A DNA stretch of 64,000 nt from Bacillus sp. (in: firmicutes) (GCA_003560495.1 PWLM01000046.1:32326-96325); one strand, 5' to 3'; positions 20,386 to 30,599 are shown, counted from the stretch's first letter. Program-made: numbers and translations. The notes: a model not told the origin generated them from the sequence alone.

Positions 20386-22881
20386 TTAGGTCACCCGGTC
20401 CAAACCAGTATAAACATCCCTCGGTTTGCTGCCATTAGCCGGAGAAACAACACCGTGAGCCTCCAGTTCGTCAATCAGCCTGGCTGCACGGTTATAGCCT
20501 ACTTGAAAGCGTCTCTGCAGCAGAGAGGTCGAAGCAGTCTGTTTTTCGATAACAAATTCTCTCGCCTCTTCAAACAATCTGTCTTCCGGAGCCGTATTTT
20601 CAATTTCTTTCAGTTCTTTCGGATCGAAAAGCGGGGCCGGCCTTTCATTTCTGCCGGCAAATTCAATTACCCTGTCAATCTCATCATCTGTAACAAACGT
20701 TCCCTGTATTCTTACCGGCTTTGGGCTGCTGTTCGGATGAAAGAGCATATCGCCTCTGCCGAGCAGTCTCTCAGCACCGCCGCTGTCAAGAATGGTACGG
20801 GAGTCCGCCGCAGATGAAACAGAAAAGGCAATCCGTGAAGGAATATTAGCTTTAATCAGTCCTGTAATAACATCGACGGACGGTCTTTGAGTTGCTACGA
20901 GAAGATGGATGCCGCAGGCTCTTGCTTTCTGCGCAATACGGCATACAGCATCCTCCACTTCCGAAGGAGCCACCATCATCAGATCCGCGAGTTCATCTAC
21001 GACGATTAAAAGTTTCGGAAGCTTATGTTCGGCTTTAGCGTTATAGCGGCTTAAGTCACGGGCCCCTGTATCTGCGAAAAGCTGATACCGTCTCTCCATC
21101 TCCTCTACAGCCCAGTTCAGTGCCGCTGTAGCTTCCTTCGTATCTGTAATAACCGGTGCCGCCAGGTGGGGCACATTGTTAAATGGAGCAAGCTCCACCA
21201 TTTTCGGATCAATCAGAAGCATTCTTACTTCCTCGGGTGAGGCTTTATACAGGATGCTTGTCAGCATAGAATTCACACACACACTTTTACCTGATCCTGT
21301 CGTACCAGCTATAAGACCGTGTGGCATGGATGTAATATCTGTAACGACAGCATTCCCGCTGATATCAACTCCAAGCGCCACTGTCAGCGGGGAGGGGGCA
21401 TCCCGGAAATTTTTATCTTTCAATACTGTCCGCAGCATGACCGGGGCAGGAGAAGGATTAGGCACCTCTATTCCAACAGTCGTTTTACCCGGAATAGGTG
21501 CTTCCAGCCGTATTTCTGTTGCCGCCAGGCTCCGCTTTAAATCATCCGTCAGCTGGACGATTTTACTTATTTTTACGCCCGGCTCCGGCTGCACTTCAAA
21601 CCTTGTAACTGAAGGTCCGGAGGTGTAGGTTACTACTTCTGCCTGAATACGGAAATAGGAGAACGTTTCGTTCAGCTTCTGCGACATTCCTTCCGCCCAT
21701 TCCTCTCTTCCGGTGTCCACCTGCGGCGGAACGTCCAGAAGGTTAAGCGGCGGAAATGTATATCCAGGGGCCGTTCTCTGAGGCGCACGCTTTGCGCGGG
21801 CCCGGTCAGCTGGTGTCATCATCACGTTAAAAGGTTTGTTCGGCTTTCCGTTTTCCTTTTTTGGGGGAATAACCGGCCGGGAACTGTCCCCTGCTTTATC
21901 CGATCCGCTTTTTTCTTCTATTCGTCCGGTCTCCGCTTCTAACTGCCGCGGTGCTGTATCGATTTGTTTATTATCTAACTTATTTTCCTGGTTTTCTTCA
22001 ACCTGCACTTCTTCCTCAGAAACATCTTTTTCATGAATAACTTCCGGTTCTACAGGAGAGCTTACTGCTTCTTCTGTGGACAGGCTGTTATCTTCTACTA
22101 CCGTTACCTTTGCTTTCGGTTCCGAAGGACGGATAGTTACGGCCTCTTCCTCCTGGAGAGGAATTCTCTCTTCCGTTTTCAATTCTTCTGATTTTTCGTC
22201 GGCTGCAGAGGCAGCATGGTGAAACGTATCATTTGAATCCTCTGTATTATAAGCAGCTGGACGACTTTGTTCCGGCACGCCGGAAGTTTCTTCCTGACGG
22301 TGATATGACGTATCTGTCTGAACGCGTACAGGAATTTCGAGCCTTTGTTTTTCTTCGTTATGTTCTGCTTCCATTTTTTGTCTATACTCTTTTCGGCGCT
22401 CCTGTTCCAGTTTCAGTCCCCGGACTGGAGAAGGGATTTCCTGGGCTTTGAAAGGACCACTTCCATAGGCCGAAGGACGGGATTTTTTCTTTTCAGGCCT
22501 GTCAGGAACGACGGCCGGCTGTTTTCTTTGAGATCTTTCAGTACGTACATTAGACCCCTCTTTCTTCGTGCGGCTCTGCACCTCCGTTTTTTTCTTTGAA
22601 GCTGTTCCTTCTTTTCTTTCCCTTGGAGGACGTGGGAGTGTTTCTTTAGGGTAGTAGTGGCGCATTTTTACAGGCTCCAGTTCCACACTTTCCTCCGGCA
22701 GAGTATAGTAGCTTTCCTGTTTGTCCGGTTTATCTGCCGTAGGTGATTTTATCGGGACCGGATTTGAAGCAGTTTTTTTCTTTATGGGTTCCGATCGTTC
22801 AGTTATATTCGTGTCGGGCTCCTCGTCTTCTGCAAAGAGCCAGTTTTTTATTTTGGACCAGTAGTCTTGTTTCTTTTTCAC
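20386..22881 (-). CDS. sftA: FtsK/SpoIIIE-type DNA translocase, SftA-like
   Basis: PHGLIAGTTGSGKSVCVNSML Walker A, C-terminal gamma domain; long charged linker; synteny with murC/ytpQ. Confidence 0.93.
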   Translation of the reverse strand: MKKKQDYWSKIKNWLFAEDEEPDTNITERSEPIKKKTASNPVPIKSPTADKPDKQESYYTLPEESVELEPVKMRHYYPKETLPRPPRERKEGTASKKKTEVQSRTKKEGSNVRTERSQRKQPAVVPDRPEKKKSRPSAYGSGPFKAQEIPSPVRGLKLEQERRKEYRQKMEAEHNEEKQRLEIPVRVQTDTSYHRQEETSGVPEQSRPAAYNTEDSNDTFHHAASAADEKSEELKTEERIPLQEEEAVTIRPSEPKAKVTVVEDNSLSTEEAVSSPVEPEVIHEKDVSEEEVQVEENQENKLDNKQIDTAPRQLEAETGRIEEKSGSDKAGDSSRPVIPPKKENGKPNKPFNVMMTPADRARAKRAPQRTAPGYTFPPLNLLDVPPQVDTGREEWAEGMSQKLNETFSYFRIQAEVVTYTSGPSVTRFEVQPEPGVKISKIVQLTDDLKRSLAATEIRLEAPIPGKTTVGIEVPNPSPAPVMLRTVLKDKNFRDAPSPLTVALGVDISGNAVVTDITSMPHGLIAGTTGSGKSVCVNSMLTSILYKASPEEVRMLLIDPKMVELAPFNNVPHLAAPVITDTKEATAALNWAVEEMERRYQLFADTGARDLSRYNAKAEHKLPKLLIVVDELADLMMVAPSEVEDAVCRIAQKARACGIHLLVATQRPSVDVITGLIKANIPSRIAFSVSSAADSRTILDSGGAERLLGRGDMLFHPNSSPKPVRIQGTFVTDDEIDRVIEFAGRNERPAPLFDPKELKEIENTAPEDRLFEEAREFVIEKQTASTSLLQRRFQVGYNRAARLIDELEAHGVVSPANGSKPRDVYTGLDRVT

Positions 22882-23000
22882 GGGAATTCACCTGTCTTTA
22901 AGTTAGTCGGCTAAACAAAAGGTGACATCAAAGCAGCTTTCAAGCCGTCCCTGTGTCACCTCAACCTATCCTTTATCTTACCTTACTTCGATGGTAAAAA

Positions 23001-23801
23001 TCATCCATCATTTTTCGTATTCTTTGGTTTTTTCTGCGCAAGAATGAAAATCGGCTCCAGTTCTCCATTTTCATAAAGGAAAGGAAGAGCTGTGAGCGGC
23101 ACGTGGCCTTCAGCAAAAAACTGGAATGTCATCTGTCCAAGCACATCGTAACCGGCTTCGTTACGAAGATCTGCAATAAGCAGCATATCGTGATGAGGAA
23201 CAGCTACTGCCATCTCTCCCTCTATTTCTTTTTTCATTTTCTCAAGCAGCTGCTCATCCAGAATTCTACTGGCTTCGTAGCCGTCTCCAGCATGCAGGAA
23301 ATAAAATTTATTTCCTGCTGCTTCATCTATCCGGAAATCTGATGGAAGGGCCCGCACATTAAACTGTGCCGTTTCACGAATTTCCTCTCCTGTTTTTCCT
23401 GACTGATTCAGCATATCCTCATCAATCATAGAATAGGAAGCCCCTTCATCCACGGCGTAAAAGATTTTAGTTTCCGCCGTATGTTCATCCGAAAGCAGCT
23501 GTTTACCTTCCCCAAAGCCGGGTGTACGAAGAACCGGGAAAATGTTTTTTTCTTTGCCGTTCAGATCAGCCTTTTCGACGAGAAGGCGCATGCCTTCCTT
23601 AATTTTTGCTACAGTACCTTCCAGCGCTGCATCTTTATCTTCTTTGAATTTATCGGTAAGGTTGCCAAGCCTTACAGTAATTCCTTTATCAACTCTTTCG
23701 TCAACGATTCTGAATGTGTCGTTATCTCTGTCGTACGATGTAATCCAGTGTTCATTCTGCAGGTGCGCTTCCAGCTCCCGCTTTATTTCAATTGGTTTCA
23801 T
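23001..23801 (-). CDS. ytpQ: DUF1444 family protein (YtpQ)
   Basis: 266 aa DUF1444-like sequence; position downstream of the sftA/PTS region. Confidence 0.85.
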   Translation of the reverse strand: MKPIEIKRELEAHLQNEHWITSYDRDNDTFRIVDERVDKGITVRLGNLTDKFKEDKDAALEGTVAKIKEGMRLLVEKADLNGKEKNIFPVLRTPGFGEGKQLLSDEHTAETKIFYAVDEGASYSMIDEDMLNQSGKTGEEIRETAQFNVRALPSDFRIDEAAGNKFYFLHAGDGYEASRILDEQLLEKMKKEIEGEMAVAVPHHDMLLIADLRNEAGYDVLGQMTFQFFAEGHVPLTALPFLYENGELEPIFILAQKKPKNTKNDG

Positions 23802-23914
23802 AATTTATCCCTCCATTACCTTTATACAGTGTAGCACGCAGGCGTTTTTCAGACCAATCAAGAGGATTCATAAAAGTGCAGCAATCTTTTTTACCGCTCG
23901 TGCCATGACCTTTT

Positions 23915-24943
23915 CTATGATTTATCAATCTGCATATCTCCAGGCCTGATCCAGTCTTTTCTTCTCATCCACTCTGATACAAGCAGGCTGATTGCTGCAG
24001 GTGCCGCAAAATGGAGAATGATAATGCCAGCAAAAACCCCGCCTCCTGTACCCATTGTATTAACTGTCATAATCTGCCCGACCAGTCCGCTCGTCCCCAT
24101 ACCGGCACCTTCCGGATTATTTTCCATAAGGAAAAACATCGTAGCGAAGGGGCCGAGAACTGCTGCTGCAACTGTCGGCGGCACGAGAATCCGCGGATTT
24201 TTTATTACGTTTGCTATTTGCAGCATAGAAGTGCCGAGACCAAGCGCCATGAGACCTGCTCCTTTATTTTCTCTGTAGCTGCTCACCGCAAATCCGATCA
24301 TATGAGCAGCACATCCGACTGTTGCCGCTCCAGCCGCGAGTCCGTCCAGCTGAAGAATAATAGCTATAGCTGCACTGGAAATAGGAGCAGTGAGTGCAGC
24401 TCCCATCGTAACAGCTATAATGACACCCATTACAAAAGGCTGCTGTTCTGTTGCCCAAATAATAAACGCTCCCAGCTGAGTAAGTGCCCCGCTTATGGGC
24501 GGTCCTACTGTGTAGGAGGCAAACGCCCCAGCTAGAATTGTCACAAATGGGGTGACGATAATATCTACCTTTGTTTCCTGTGAGACGAGTTTACCGATTT
24601 CCGTAGAAAAGAGTACTGCTAGAAAACTTCCGGCCGGACCCGCAAGTTCGTAACCGAGTGCCCCGCTGAAAAGCCCTGCAAACAAAACAAGCCGCGGAGC
24701 TTTTAACCCGTACGCCACCGCTGCTCCAATAGCCGGACCCGCAAGACCCATTGCCATTTCGCCAATTTCAGAAAGCCTGCCGGTTGGAAAGCCTGCCTGC
24801 ACACCTGCATCACCGATCGTCTGCATAATTAAGCCGATAATCAATGAAGAAAACAGTCCCAGCGCCATATAACTGAGTGCTTGAATCAAATAATTATGTA
24901 CTCCCGGTTCAATACCTTTTTTCTGCAGAAAAGCTTTCATCAT
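23915..24943 (-). CDS. PTS transporter subunit IIC-like membrane protein
   Basis: 342 aa, multi-TM Gly/Ala-rich; PTS_EIIC-type sequence. Confidence 0.8.
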   Translation of the reverse strand: MMKAFLQKKGIEPGVHNYLIQALSYMALGLFSSLIIGLIMQTIGDAGVQAGFPTGRLSEIGEMAMGLAGPAIGAAVAYGLKAPRLVLFAGLFSGALGYELAGPAGSFLAVLFSTEIGKLVSQETKVDIIVTPFVTILAGAFASYTVGPPISGALTQLGAFIIWATEQQPFVMGVIIAVTMGAALTAPISSAAIAIILQLDGLAAGAATVGCAAHMIGFAVSSYRENKGAGLMALGLGTSMLQIANVIKNPRILVPPTVAAAVLGPFATMFFLMENNPEGAGMGTSGLVGQIMTVNTMGTGGGVFAGIIILHFAAPAAISLLVSEWMRRKDWIRPGDMQIDKS

Positions 24944-24996
24944 GATCCCTCCTAAAAAAAAGAAGCCATTACGCTTCCAGAATCTGCGGTATGGCT

Positions 24997-25524
24997 TTAA
25001 TGTGTTGTTATAAAATTATGTTCTTCCACCGACTGGACAATGTCGAACATCAGCCTCGACTGGTCGTTAATATCTTCCCTCGGCAGAACCGTAGTCATTG
25101 TTGTTCCTTCATAACCAACCTTTACTTCGTACGTGTCTTTTTCAAAAGGCGCAATGATTAAGTAGCTCTTTTCCCCTTCACGTACTTCTGCAATGAGCGG
25201 CTGTGTCTCCTGAATATTCATGTTCTCTTCCGCTTCGGTCTGTTTACTGTTCAGCGAAAGGGCGTATATCTGCCCCTCATGCGTTACCCGGTACTCTTCT
25301 TCTGCCGACTTTTGAATATCGGCGTTATTCGGCAGGTAAAGCATCATATCTCCATGTTCCCTCGTTGCGTCCTGCGGCTCCTGATTCATTTTTTCTTCCA
25401 GAACTTCTTCTGCCTGTTTTACGATTTTTTCTTCGCCTGCCCCACAGGCTGCCAGAAGCCCAACTATAGAAATTGAAACCAGCCTTCGTCCTATCCGCCC
25501 CAAAAAGACCACTCCATTCTTCAT
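24997..25524 (-). CDS. Putative lipoprotein
   Basis: Signal peptide with lipobox VGLLAACGAG. Confidence 0.75.
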   Translation of the reverse strand: MKNGVVFLGRIGRRLVSISIVGLLAACGAGEEKIVKQAEEVLEEKMNQEPQDATREHGDMMLYLPNNADIQKSAEEEYRVTHEGQIYALSLNSKQTEAEENMNIQETQPLIAEVREGEKSYLIIAPFEKDTYEVKVGYEGTTMTTVLPREDINDQSRLMFDIVQSVEEHNFITTH

Positions 25525-25674
25525 GTAGTAGGCTCAAAATATTTTACCATACTGGAGACTCCCCGTGTCGAAAATTGAAGAAAAGTATGGTATTTTCTCT
25601 AAATGTACGAATAATTTGACATTCTTCTGCCTTTTCTTTCATAGTAATGTTATCAACGAAAAAGGAGAGATATT

Positions 25675-26121
25675 ATGCAGCTGACAGTTTATCTGGCTGG
25701 CCAGATCCATGATGACTGGCGCCAAAACTTGAAAGACAAGGCTTCGGAGAAAAACCTTCCGGTAACTTTTGTCGGACCTATGGAAAATCACGACCGTTCC
25801 GATAACATCGGAGAAGAAATCCTCGGAAAACAGCCGGATAACATTATCCGGGATGAAGCAGCTTCCCAGATGAATAATCTGAGAACCCGTGTTTTGATGA
25901 ACAAATCCGATATAGTCATTGCCCTTTTCGGGGAAAAATACAAGCAGTGGAACAGTGCGATGGATGCCGGCGCAGCTCTTGCCACAGACAAACCGCTGAT
26001 TCTCGTGCGCCCTGCCTCATTGCACCATCCATTAAAGGAAATTTCGGAAAAAGCCCAGGTAACAGTAGAAACGGCTGATCAGGCTCTCGAAGCTCTTGCC
26101 TATATTTTCGCCGAAAAATAA
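25675..26121 (+). CDS. ytoQ: YtoQ family protein
   Basis: MQLTVYLAGQIHDDWRQNLKDKA...FVGPMENHDRSDNIGEEILG. Confidence 0.9.
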   Translation: MQLTVYLAGQIHDDWRQNLKDKASEKNLPVTFVGPMENHDRSDNIGEEILGKQPDNIIRDEAASQMNNLRTRVLMNKSDIVIALFGEKYKQWNSAMDAGAALATDKPLILVRPASLHHPLKEISEKAQVTVETADQALEALAYIFAEK

Positions 26122-26171
26122 ACGATAATATAAGCTGGTTTAACGAATCCGCTGAAATTATCACCGCGTAT

Positions 26172-26206
26172 AAAAAGCCGTCTCAGCATCCGTCTGAGAC
26201 GGCTTT
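26172..26206. terminator. Terminator hairpin A-left (duplicated)
   Basis: aaaaagccgtctcagcatccgtctgagacggcttt. Confidence 0.85.
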
Positions 26207-26513
26207 CCGGGCGGGACGGCCTCAGCTAATTTCTTCCTGCCATTGCTCGGAAGAAATGGATCTTCGGCTCGTCCCCTGCGGCTCCAGCAGGGAAATAATA
26301 TAGAAAATCCCAGTCCTAACAAAGCACGCTGTACCGGTCTTATTCTTTCACAAGGGGACACCCGTGGGATCAGCGACGTCGACAGATCCTTTTCTGAAGA
26401 AACTCAGCTTCGGCAGAAACAGCCGATGACGAGCCCCATGGCAGGGCTGAGCGCAGGAGAAAGCTATACTCTGGAAGAATTATTCTGAAATCAAGACTTA
26501 ATCAACACTCTGA
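26207..26513 (-). mobile_element. Terminator-associated repeat, copy A (one end truncated)
   Basis: Reverse complement starts cagagtgttgattaagtcttgatttcagaataattcttccagagtatagctttctcctgcgctcagccctgcc, nearly identical to copy B; other end lacks about 75 bp. Confidence 0.9.
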
Positions 26514-26548
26514 AAAACCGTCTAAGTATCCGTCTGAGACGGTTTTTT
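26514..26548. terminator. Terminator hairpin A-right (duplicate of 26172-26206)
   Basis: aaaaaccgtctaagtatccgtctgagacggttttt. Confidence 0.85.
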
Positions 26549-26604
26549 GCATTTTGCCAACAAACAGTACTTTCAAAGGGTGTGTTTACAGACAATTTAT
26601 TAGT

Positions 26605-27678
26605 TTAGACGTTATTACGAATCGTTTCCAGTGTTGTTTTGTCGGTATTTTTAACAAGCGTAACAATTAATTCTTTCGCTGCTGCGTAATCATCCACATG
26701 CATAATGGAAGCAGCTGTATGAATATAACGTGAGCATACGCCGATAACTGCCGACGGCACACCATTATTTGAAATGTGCACTCTTCCAGCATCCGTTCCC
26801 CCCTGGGAAATGAAATACTGGTACGGGATTTTGTTTGTTTCTGCTGTATCAAGTACAAACTCTCTCATTCCCCGGTGCGTAATCATCGTGCGGTCAAAAA
26901 TCCGGAGAAGTGCGCCTTTACCGAGATGACCAAAAGCATCTTTTTCACCGGAAGCATCGTTTGCAGGACTGGCATCCAGCGCATAAAAAATATCAGGCTG
27001 AATCATATTGGCTGCAGCCTGCGCTCCTCTCAGGCCAACCTCCTCCTGCACCGTCGCCCCGGAATACAATGTATTTGCAGGCTGTTCGTTCTTGAGCTCC
27101 TTCAAAAGTTCAATGGCCAAACCAACTCCATATCTGTTGTCCCAGGCTTTTGCCAGCAGCTTTTTTTCATTGGCCATTGTTTCCATCGGACAAACCGGCA
27201 CAATTTGCTGCCCTGGTTTAATTCCAATTCTCTCTGCATCTTCCTTATCATCTGCCCCAATGTCGATATACATGTTTTTAATATCCATCGGCTTTTTCCG
27301 CTTTGCTTCATCCAGAAGATGAGGAGGAATGGACCCTACTACCCCTGTCACCGGGCCATTGTCGGTAATAATATGGAGACGCTGCGCCAGAAGCACCTGA
27401 CTCCACCATCCGCCGAGTGTCTGAAAACGAATAAGACCTTTTTCGTTAATTGATGTAACCATAAATCCAACTTCGTCCATATGTCCTGCCACCATAACCC
27501 GGGGGCCGTCTTCCGGGCCTTTTTTTAATCCAAAAACGCCGCCCAGGCGGTCCTGTACAATTTCATCACTGTATTTCTGAAGCTCTTTTTTTACGTAACG
27601 ACGGACTTCATGCTCAAATCCAGGGGCCCCCGGAAGCTGAGTTAAAGTTTCGAACATTTTGTAAGTTTCCTGATTCAT
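26605..27678 (-). CDS. ytoP: M42 family metallopeptidase (glutamyl aminopeptidase-like, YtoP)
   Basis: [12 protein letters not shown]...[12 protein letters not shown]...[14 protein letters not shown]42 motifs. Confidence 0.92.
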   Translation of the reverse strand: MNQETYKMFETLTQLPGAPGFEHEVRRYVKKELQKYSDEIVQDRLGGVFGLKKGPEDGPRVMVAGHMDEVGFMVTSINEKGLIRFQTLGGWWSQVLLAQRLHIITDNGPVTGVVGSIPPHLLDEAKRKKPMDIKNMYIDIGADDKEDAERIGIKPGQQIVPVCPMETMANEKKLLAKAWDNRYGVGLAIELLKELKNEQPANTLYSGATVQEEVGLRGAQAAANMIQPDIFYALDASPANDASGEKDAFGHLGKGALLRIFDRTMITHRGMREFVLDTAETNKIPYQYFISQGGTDAGRVHISNNGVPSAVIGVCSRYIHTAASIMHVDDYAAAKELIVTLVKNTDKTTLETIRNNV

Positions 27679-28004
27679 GTGTTCACCCTCCTGTGTATAT
27701 GTATCTGTACTTATTTTACCGGAGAATTTATCGCGTTTCCAGTTTTTTCGAAAATCGAAAGATATGGAGAAAGGAATTTTGAACAGAGTTTTCAGACCTC
27801 ATATTGAGTACGATGAAAAACAAGAAAGGAGCAGGGGTATATCGGATAACAGGCTGGCAGAGAGGGAATTTTATGACAGGCTTTGGGAGGCCAACACCTT
27901 TCTGTATGATTCCCTTTTGAAAACCCTCTCACAATCATTGGCATTTTCAGATGCTTTCAGTATACTAGGGGAAAGACATGTAAATTAAGAAGGAGTGTTG
28001 TTTT

Positions 28005-28325
28005 ATGAGCTGGAAAGGTTTTGCTGCAGGAATCGGGGCAGGAGTAGCTGCTACGGTACTGGCTAAAAATGCCCTCGATCAAAAGGAAACGCTGCTTTCT
28101 CCCGAGAAAGCTTTAAAACTTGCAAAGAAAAAGGCTGCCGATCTCGGCACTGTAGAAGGATCATGGGTGCACATGATGACAGAGCAGTATGAGCACGGAA
28201 ACCTGATCTACGATGTTTATAAAGGCGGCATCACTGTTTCCGAACCGGAAGGAACAGTTAATGCTTATGAATTTTACGTTGATGCCCCTACCGGAACGAT
28301 CATCGAACTCGTTAAACAGGACTGA
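28005..28325 (+). CDS. Small PepSY-domain-like protein
   Basis: 106 aa; EKALKLAKKKAADLGTVEGSWVHMMTEQYEHGNLIYDVYKGGI; good RBS aaggagtg. Confidence 0.8.
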   Translation: MSWKGFAAGIGAGVAATVLAKNALDQKETLLSPEKALKLAKKKAADLGTVEGSWVHMMTEQYEHGNLIYDVYKGGITVSEPEGTVNAYEFYVDAPTGTIIELVKQD

Positions 28326-28327
28326 TA

Positions 28328-28364
28328 AAAAACCGGCAGCGTCGTATGAGCGCTGCCGGTTTTT
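28328..28364. terminator. Terminator hairpin B-left (duplicated)
   Basis: aaaaaccggcagcgtcgtatgagcgctgccggttttt. Confidence 0.9.
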
Positions 28365-28781
28365 CAGAGTGTTGATTAAGTCTTGATTTCAGAATAATTC
28401 TTCCAGAGTATAGCTTTCTCCTGCGCTCAGCCCTGCCGTGGGGCTCGTCGTCAGCTGTTTGCCCTCCGGCTTTGAAAAGGATCTTCCGACTTCGCTCAAT
28501 CCCACCGGCGTCTCCGCCCGACGTTCCGGAGGAAAAAGCCTCTCCTGAATGGAAGAAAGGGCGGAATCAACACGTTTTTTAGAAGAGAAAACTACTTTTT
28601 CTTTTCCTGTTGGAGTTGCAGCAGGCGACTCCGGGGCGAGATAGGACGAGCAGAAGATCCATTTCTTCCGAGCATTGCTCGGAAGAAATTAGCTGAAGCC
28701 GGCCCGCCCGGAAAGCGTCCTGCGGAGGCGAAAGCAGGGAAATGTCTACGCCTGTATAAAAAATACTTTATAAACAGCCTG
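28365..28781 (+). mobile_element. Terminator-associated repeat, copy B (full-length type, 417 bp)
   Basis: Starts cagagtgttgattaag..., ends ...aaatactttataaacagcctg (imperfect TIRs); homologous to copy C along its length. Confidence 0.92.
28651..28692. repeat. Internal perfect hairpin of copy B
   Basis: tttcttccgagc-att-gctcggaagaaa; only partly kept in copy A and lost in copy C. Confidence 0.8.
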
Positions 28782-28818
28782 AAAAACCGGCAGCGCCGTA
28801 TGAGCGCTGCCGGTTTTT
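28782..28818. terminator. Terminator hairpin B-right (duplicate of 28328-28364)
   Basis: aaaaaccggcagcgccgtatgagcgctgccggttttt; one nt different from left copy. Confidence 0.9.
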
Positions 28819-28862
28819 AGTTTTTTGATCAAGTTCTTTTGTTGAAATAATTGTTCCACCGT
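28819..28862 (+). mobile_element. Decayed left-end fragment of the repeat (relic F), after hairpin B-right
   Basis: ttgatcaagttcttttgttgaaataattgttccac versus ttgattaagtcttgatttcagaataattcttccag. Confidence 0.55.
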
Positions 28863-28943
28863 TTGTATAAGTTTTTGCTGTGTCCCGCGGAAGCTGTTCG
28901 CCCTACTCTTAAACTGCTTTACCAATAACGGTAATACTGTTTT

Positions 28944-29813
28944 TTACTCACTTTCTTTGGCTTCTTCCCGAAGAAGACTTTCAACAATATCTTTCCCGTT
29001 TTCATCCCAGCGGAGCATTCGGTATTTGTAATCGTGATAAAACATAAACCAGGCACCTTGTTCAATGGCCGGCAGCGTGTATTCCTGCTTTTTTTCAATG
29101 GAATCGAGCGGATAATCATCGTACGCCAGTACCCACAGCACATTCTGGTGGGCATGTGTCGGCATAATATCTGCCATATGCCATATCTCCCGCTCCCCCC
29201 GGGAGATATTGAGAATGCAGTGACCTGCGCTGTGTCCGCCTGTGTGAATAAGACGTATACCCGGGACTACTTCTTTCTCTTTTTCAAAGGTTTTGACCTG
29301 GTGCTCAATCGCATCCCAGTTTTCCTTGAAATATGTATTCCTGGAACGGATATTTGGGTTCTTCATTTCCTCCCACTCGATATCATTCACCCAGATCACT
29401 GCATTCGGATACATAGGTTTCCTGCCTTCTTCTGTTTCTTTCGTCAGTCCCATCGAATGATCAAAATGCATATGCGTCATCAGAACGTCACTGATGTCCT
29501 CCGGGCTCAGACCAAGATCGCTGAGGTTCTCCTCAACAGAAGATTCTTCCGTCACACCATAGTTTTTCATTGCTTTTTCTGAAAGCCGGCCGCGGCCGAT
29601 GCCGCCTTCCATAATCATATTTCTTCCTTCTGCCTGTATCAGAACCGGGTCGCACCGGAGTTCTATCTGGTTTTTTTCATTAACCGGATATTTTCTGGAC
29701 CAGAGAGGCTTTGGTACAACGCCGAACATTGCCCCTCCATCCATATTCGTGTCCCCGCCGTTGAGCCATGTTAACGTCGTATCTCCGCTTACGTGAAACT
29801 GTTCAAGCGTCAT
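28944..29813 (-). CDS. ytnP: MBL-fold metallohydrolase (YtnP lactonase-like)
   Basis: VLMTHMHFDHSMGLT (HxHxDH), ...IHTGGHSAGHCIL; synteny next to trmB. Confidence 0.88.
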   Translation of the reverse strand: MTLEQFHVSGDTTLTWLNGGDTNMDGGAMFGVVPKPLWSRKYPVNEKNQIELRCDPVLIQAEGRNMIMEGGIGRGRLSEKAMKNYGVTEESSVEENLSDLGLSPEDISDVLMTHMHFDHSMGLTKETEEGRKPMYPNAVIWVNDIEWEEMKNPNIRSRNTYFKENWDAIEHQVKTFEKEKEVVPGIRLIHTGGHSAGHCILNISRGEREIWHMADIMPTHAHQNVLWVLAYDDYPLDSIEKKQEYTLPAIEQGAWFMFYHDYKYRMLRWDENGKDIVESLLREEAKESE

Positions 29814-29835
29814 AATAACCCCACCTTATCTGATA

Positions 29836-30474
29836 TTAGTGAAGCCGAGCCTCCAGCCTGTAAATACGCATTCCTTTTTCTGAAAACTTCTGTTCATACT
29901 CTGTCATAATATTATCTTCCATTTCACTCTGATGAAGATCAAGGCTGACATTCTGGAGTTTCATTCCATAATTCGCTAATGACTCCAGAGAATATTCAAA
30001 CAGCCCCTGATTGTCTGTCTTAAAATGGATCTCGGCTTCTCTTTTCAGTACTTCTTCATACTTTTTCAAAAATCCTGCATTTGTAAGACGGCGTTTAGCG
30101 TGTCTTTTTTTCGGCCAGGGGTCGGTAAAATTAATAAACAGCCGGTCGATTTCTTCCCTGCCGAAGAATTCGGTCAAATCCTCCACGTTCTGCTGCAGCA
30201 GGATGAGGTTGGACTTTGGTTTTTCGACAGCACGTTCTACTCCTCTAACTATTACACTTTCGTACAGTTCGATGCCTATCACATTGATTTCCGGGTTCTT
30301 CTCTGCAAGCTCGTTAACAAATTTCCCTTTACCTGAACCAACTTCCACATAAATTGGATGATCATTGCCGAAACGTTCCTTCCACTTATTTTTCCATTTC
30401 TCCGGCTGCTGCTCGACAATACGACTGTTGTTTTCTATATATTCCTTTGCCCAGGGCTTGTTACGCAGACGCAT
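29836..30474 (-). CDS. trmB: tRNA (guanine-N7-)-methyltransferase
   Basis: VEVGSGKGKFVNELAEKNP...INFTDPWPKKRHAKRRL. Confidence 0.97.
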   Translation of the reverse strand: MRLRNKPWAKEYIENNSRIVEQQPEKWKNKWKERFGNDHPIYVEVGSGKGKFVNELAEKNPEINVIGIELYESVIVRGVERAVEKPKSNLILLQQNVEDLTEFFGREEIDRLFINFTDPWPKKRHAKRRLTNAGFLKKYEEVLKREAEIHFKTDNQGLFEYSLESLANYGMKLQNVSLDLHQSEMEDNIMTEYEQKFSEKGMRIYRLEARLH

Positions 30475-30599
30475 ACTTCATTCCTCCATTAAGCTTATAT
30501 TTTCCTGCCCGGCGATTTACCGGATCATATTTCCCCCCGTCCGAAACACACAAATAAAAGGGCGCCCGGAGAGGCACGCCCCTTTCATTTATAAACCAT

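Noticed and set aside
26243-26488. Small ORFs inside the repeat copies (e.g. 26243-26488, 61324-61527)
   Set aside because: Not conserved between copies in frame or sequence; the element looks non-coding.
27677-27988. 103-aa ORF upstream of the PepSY-like gene
   Set aside because: Weak coding character, poor start context, spans the probable promoter region.
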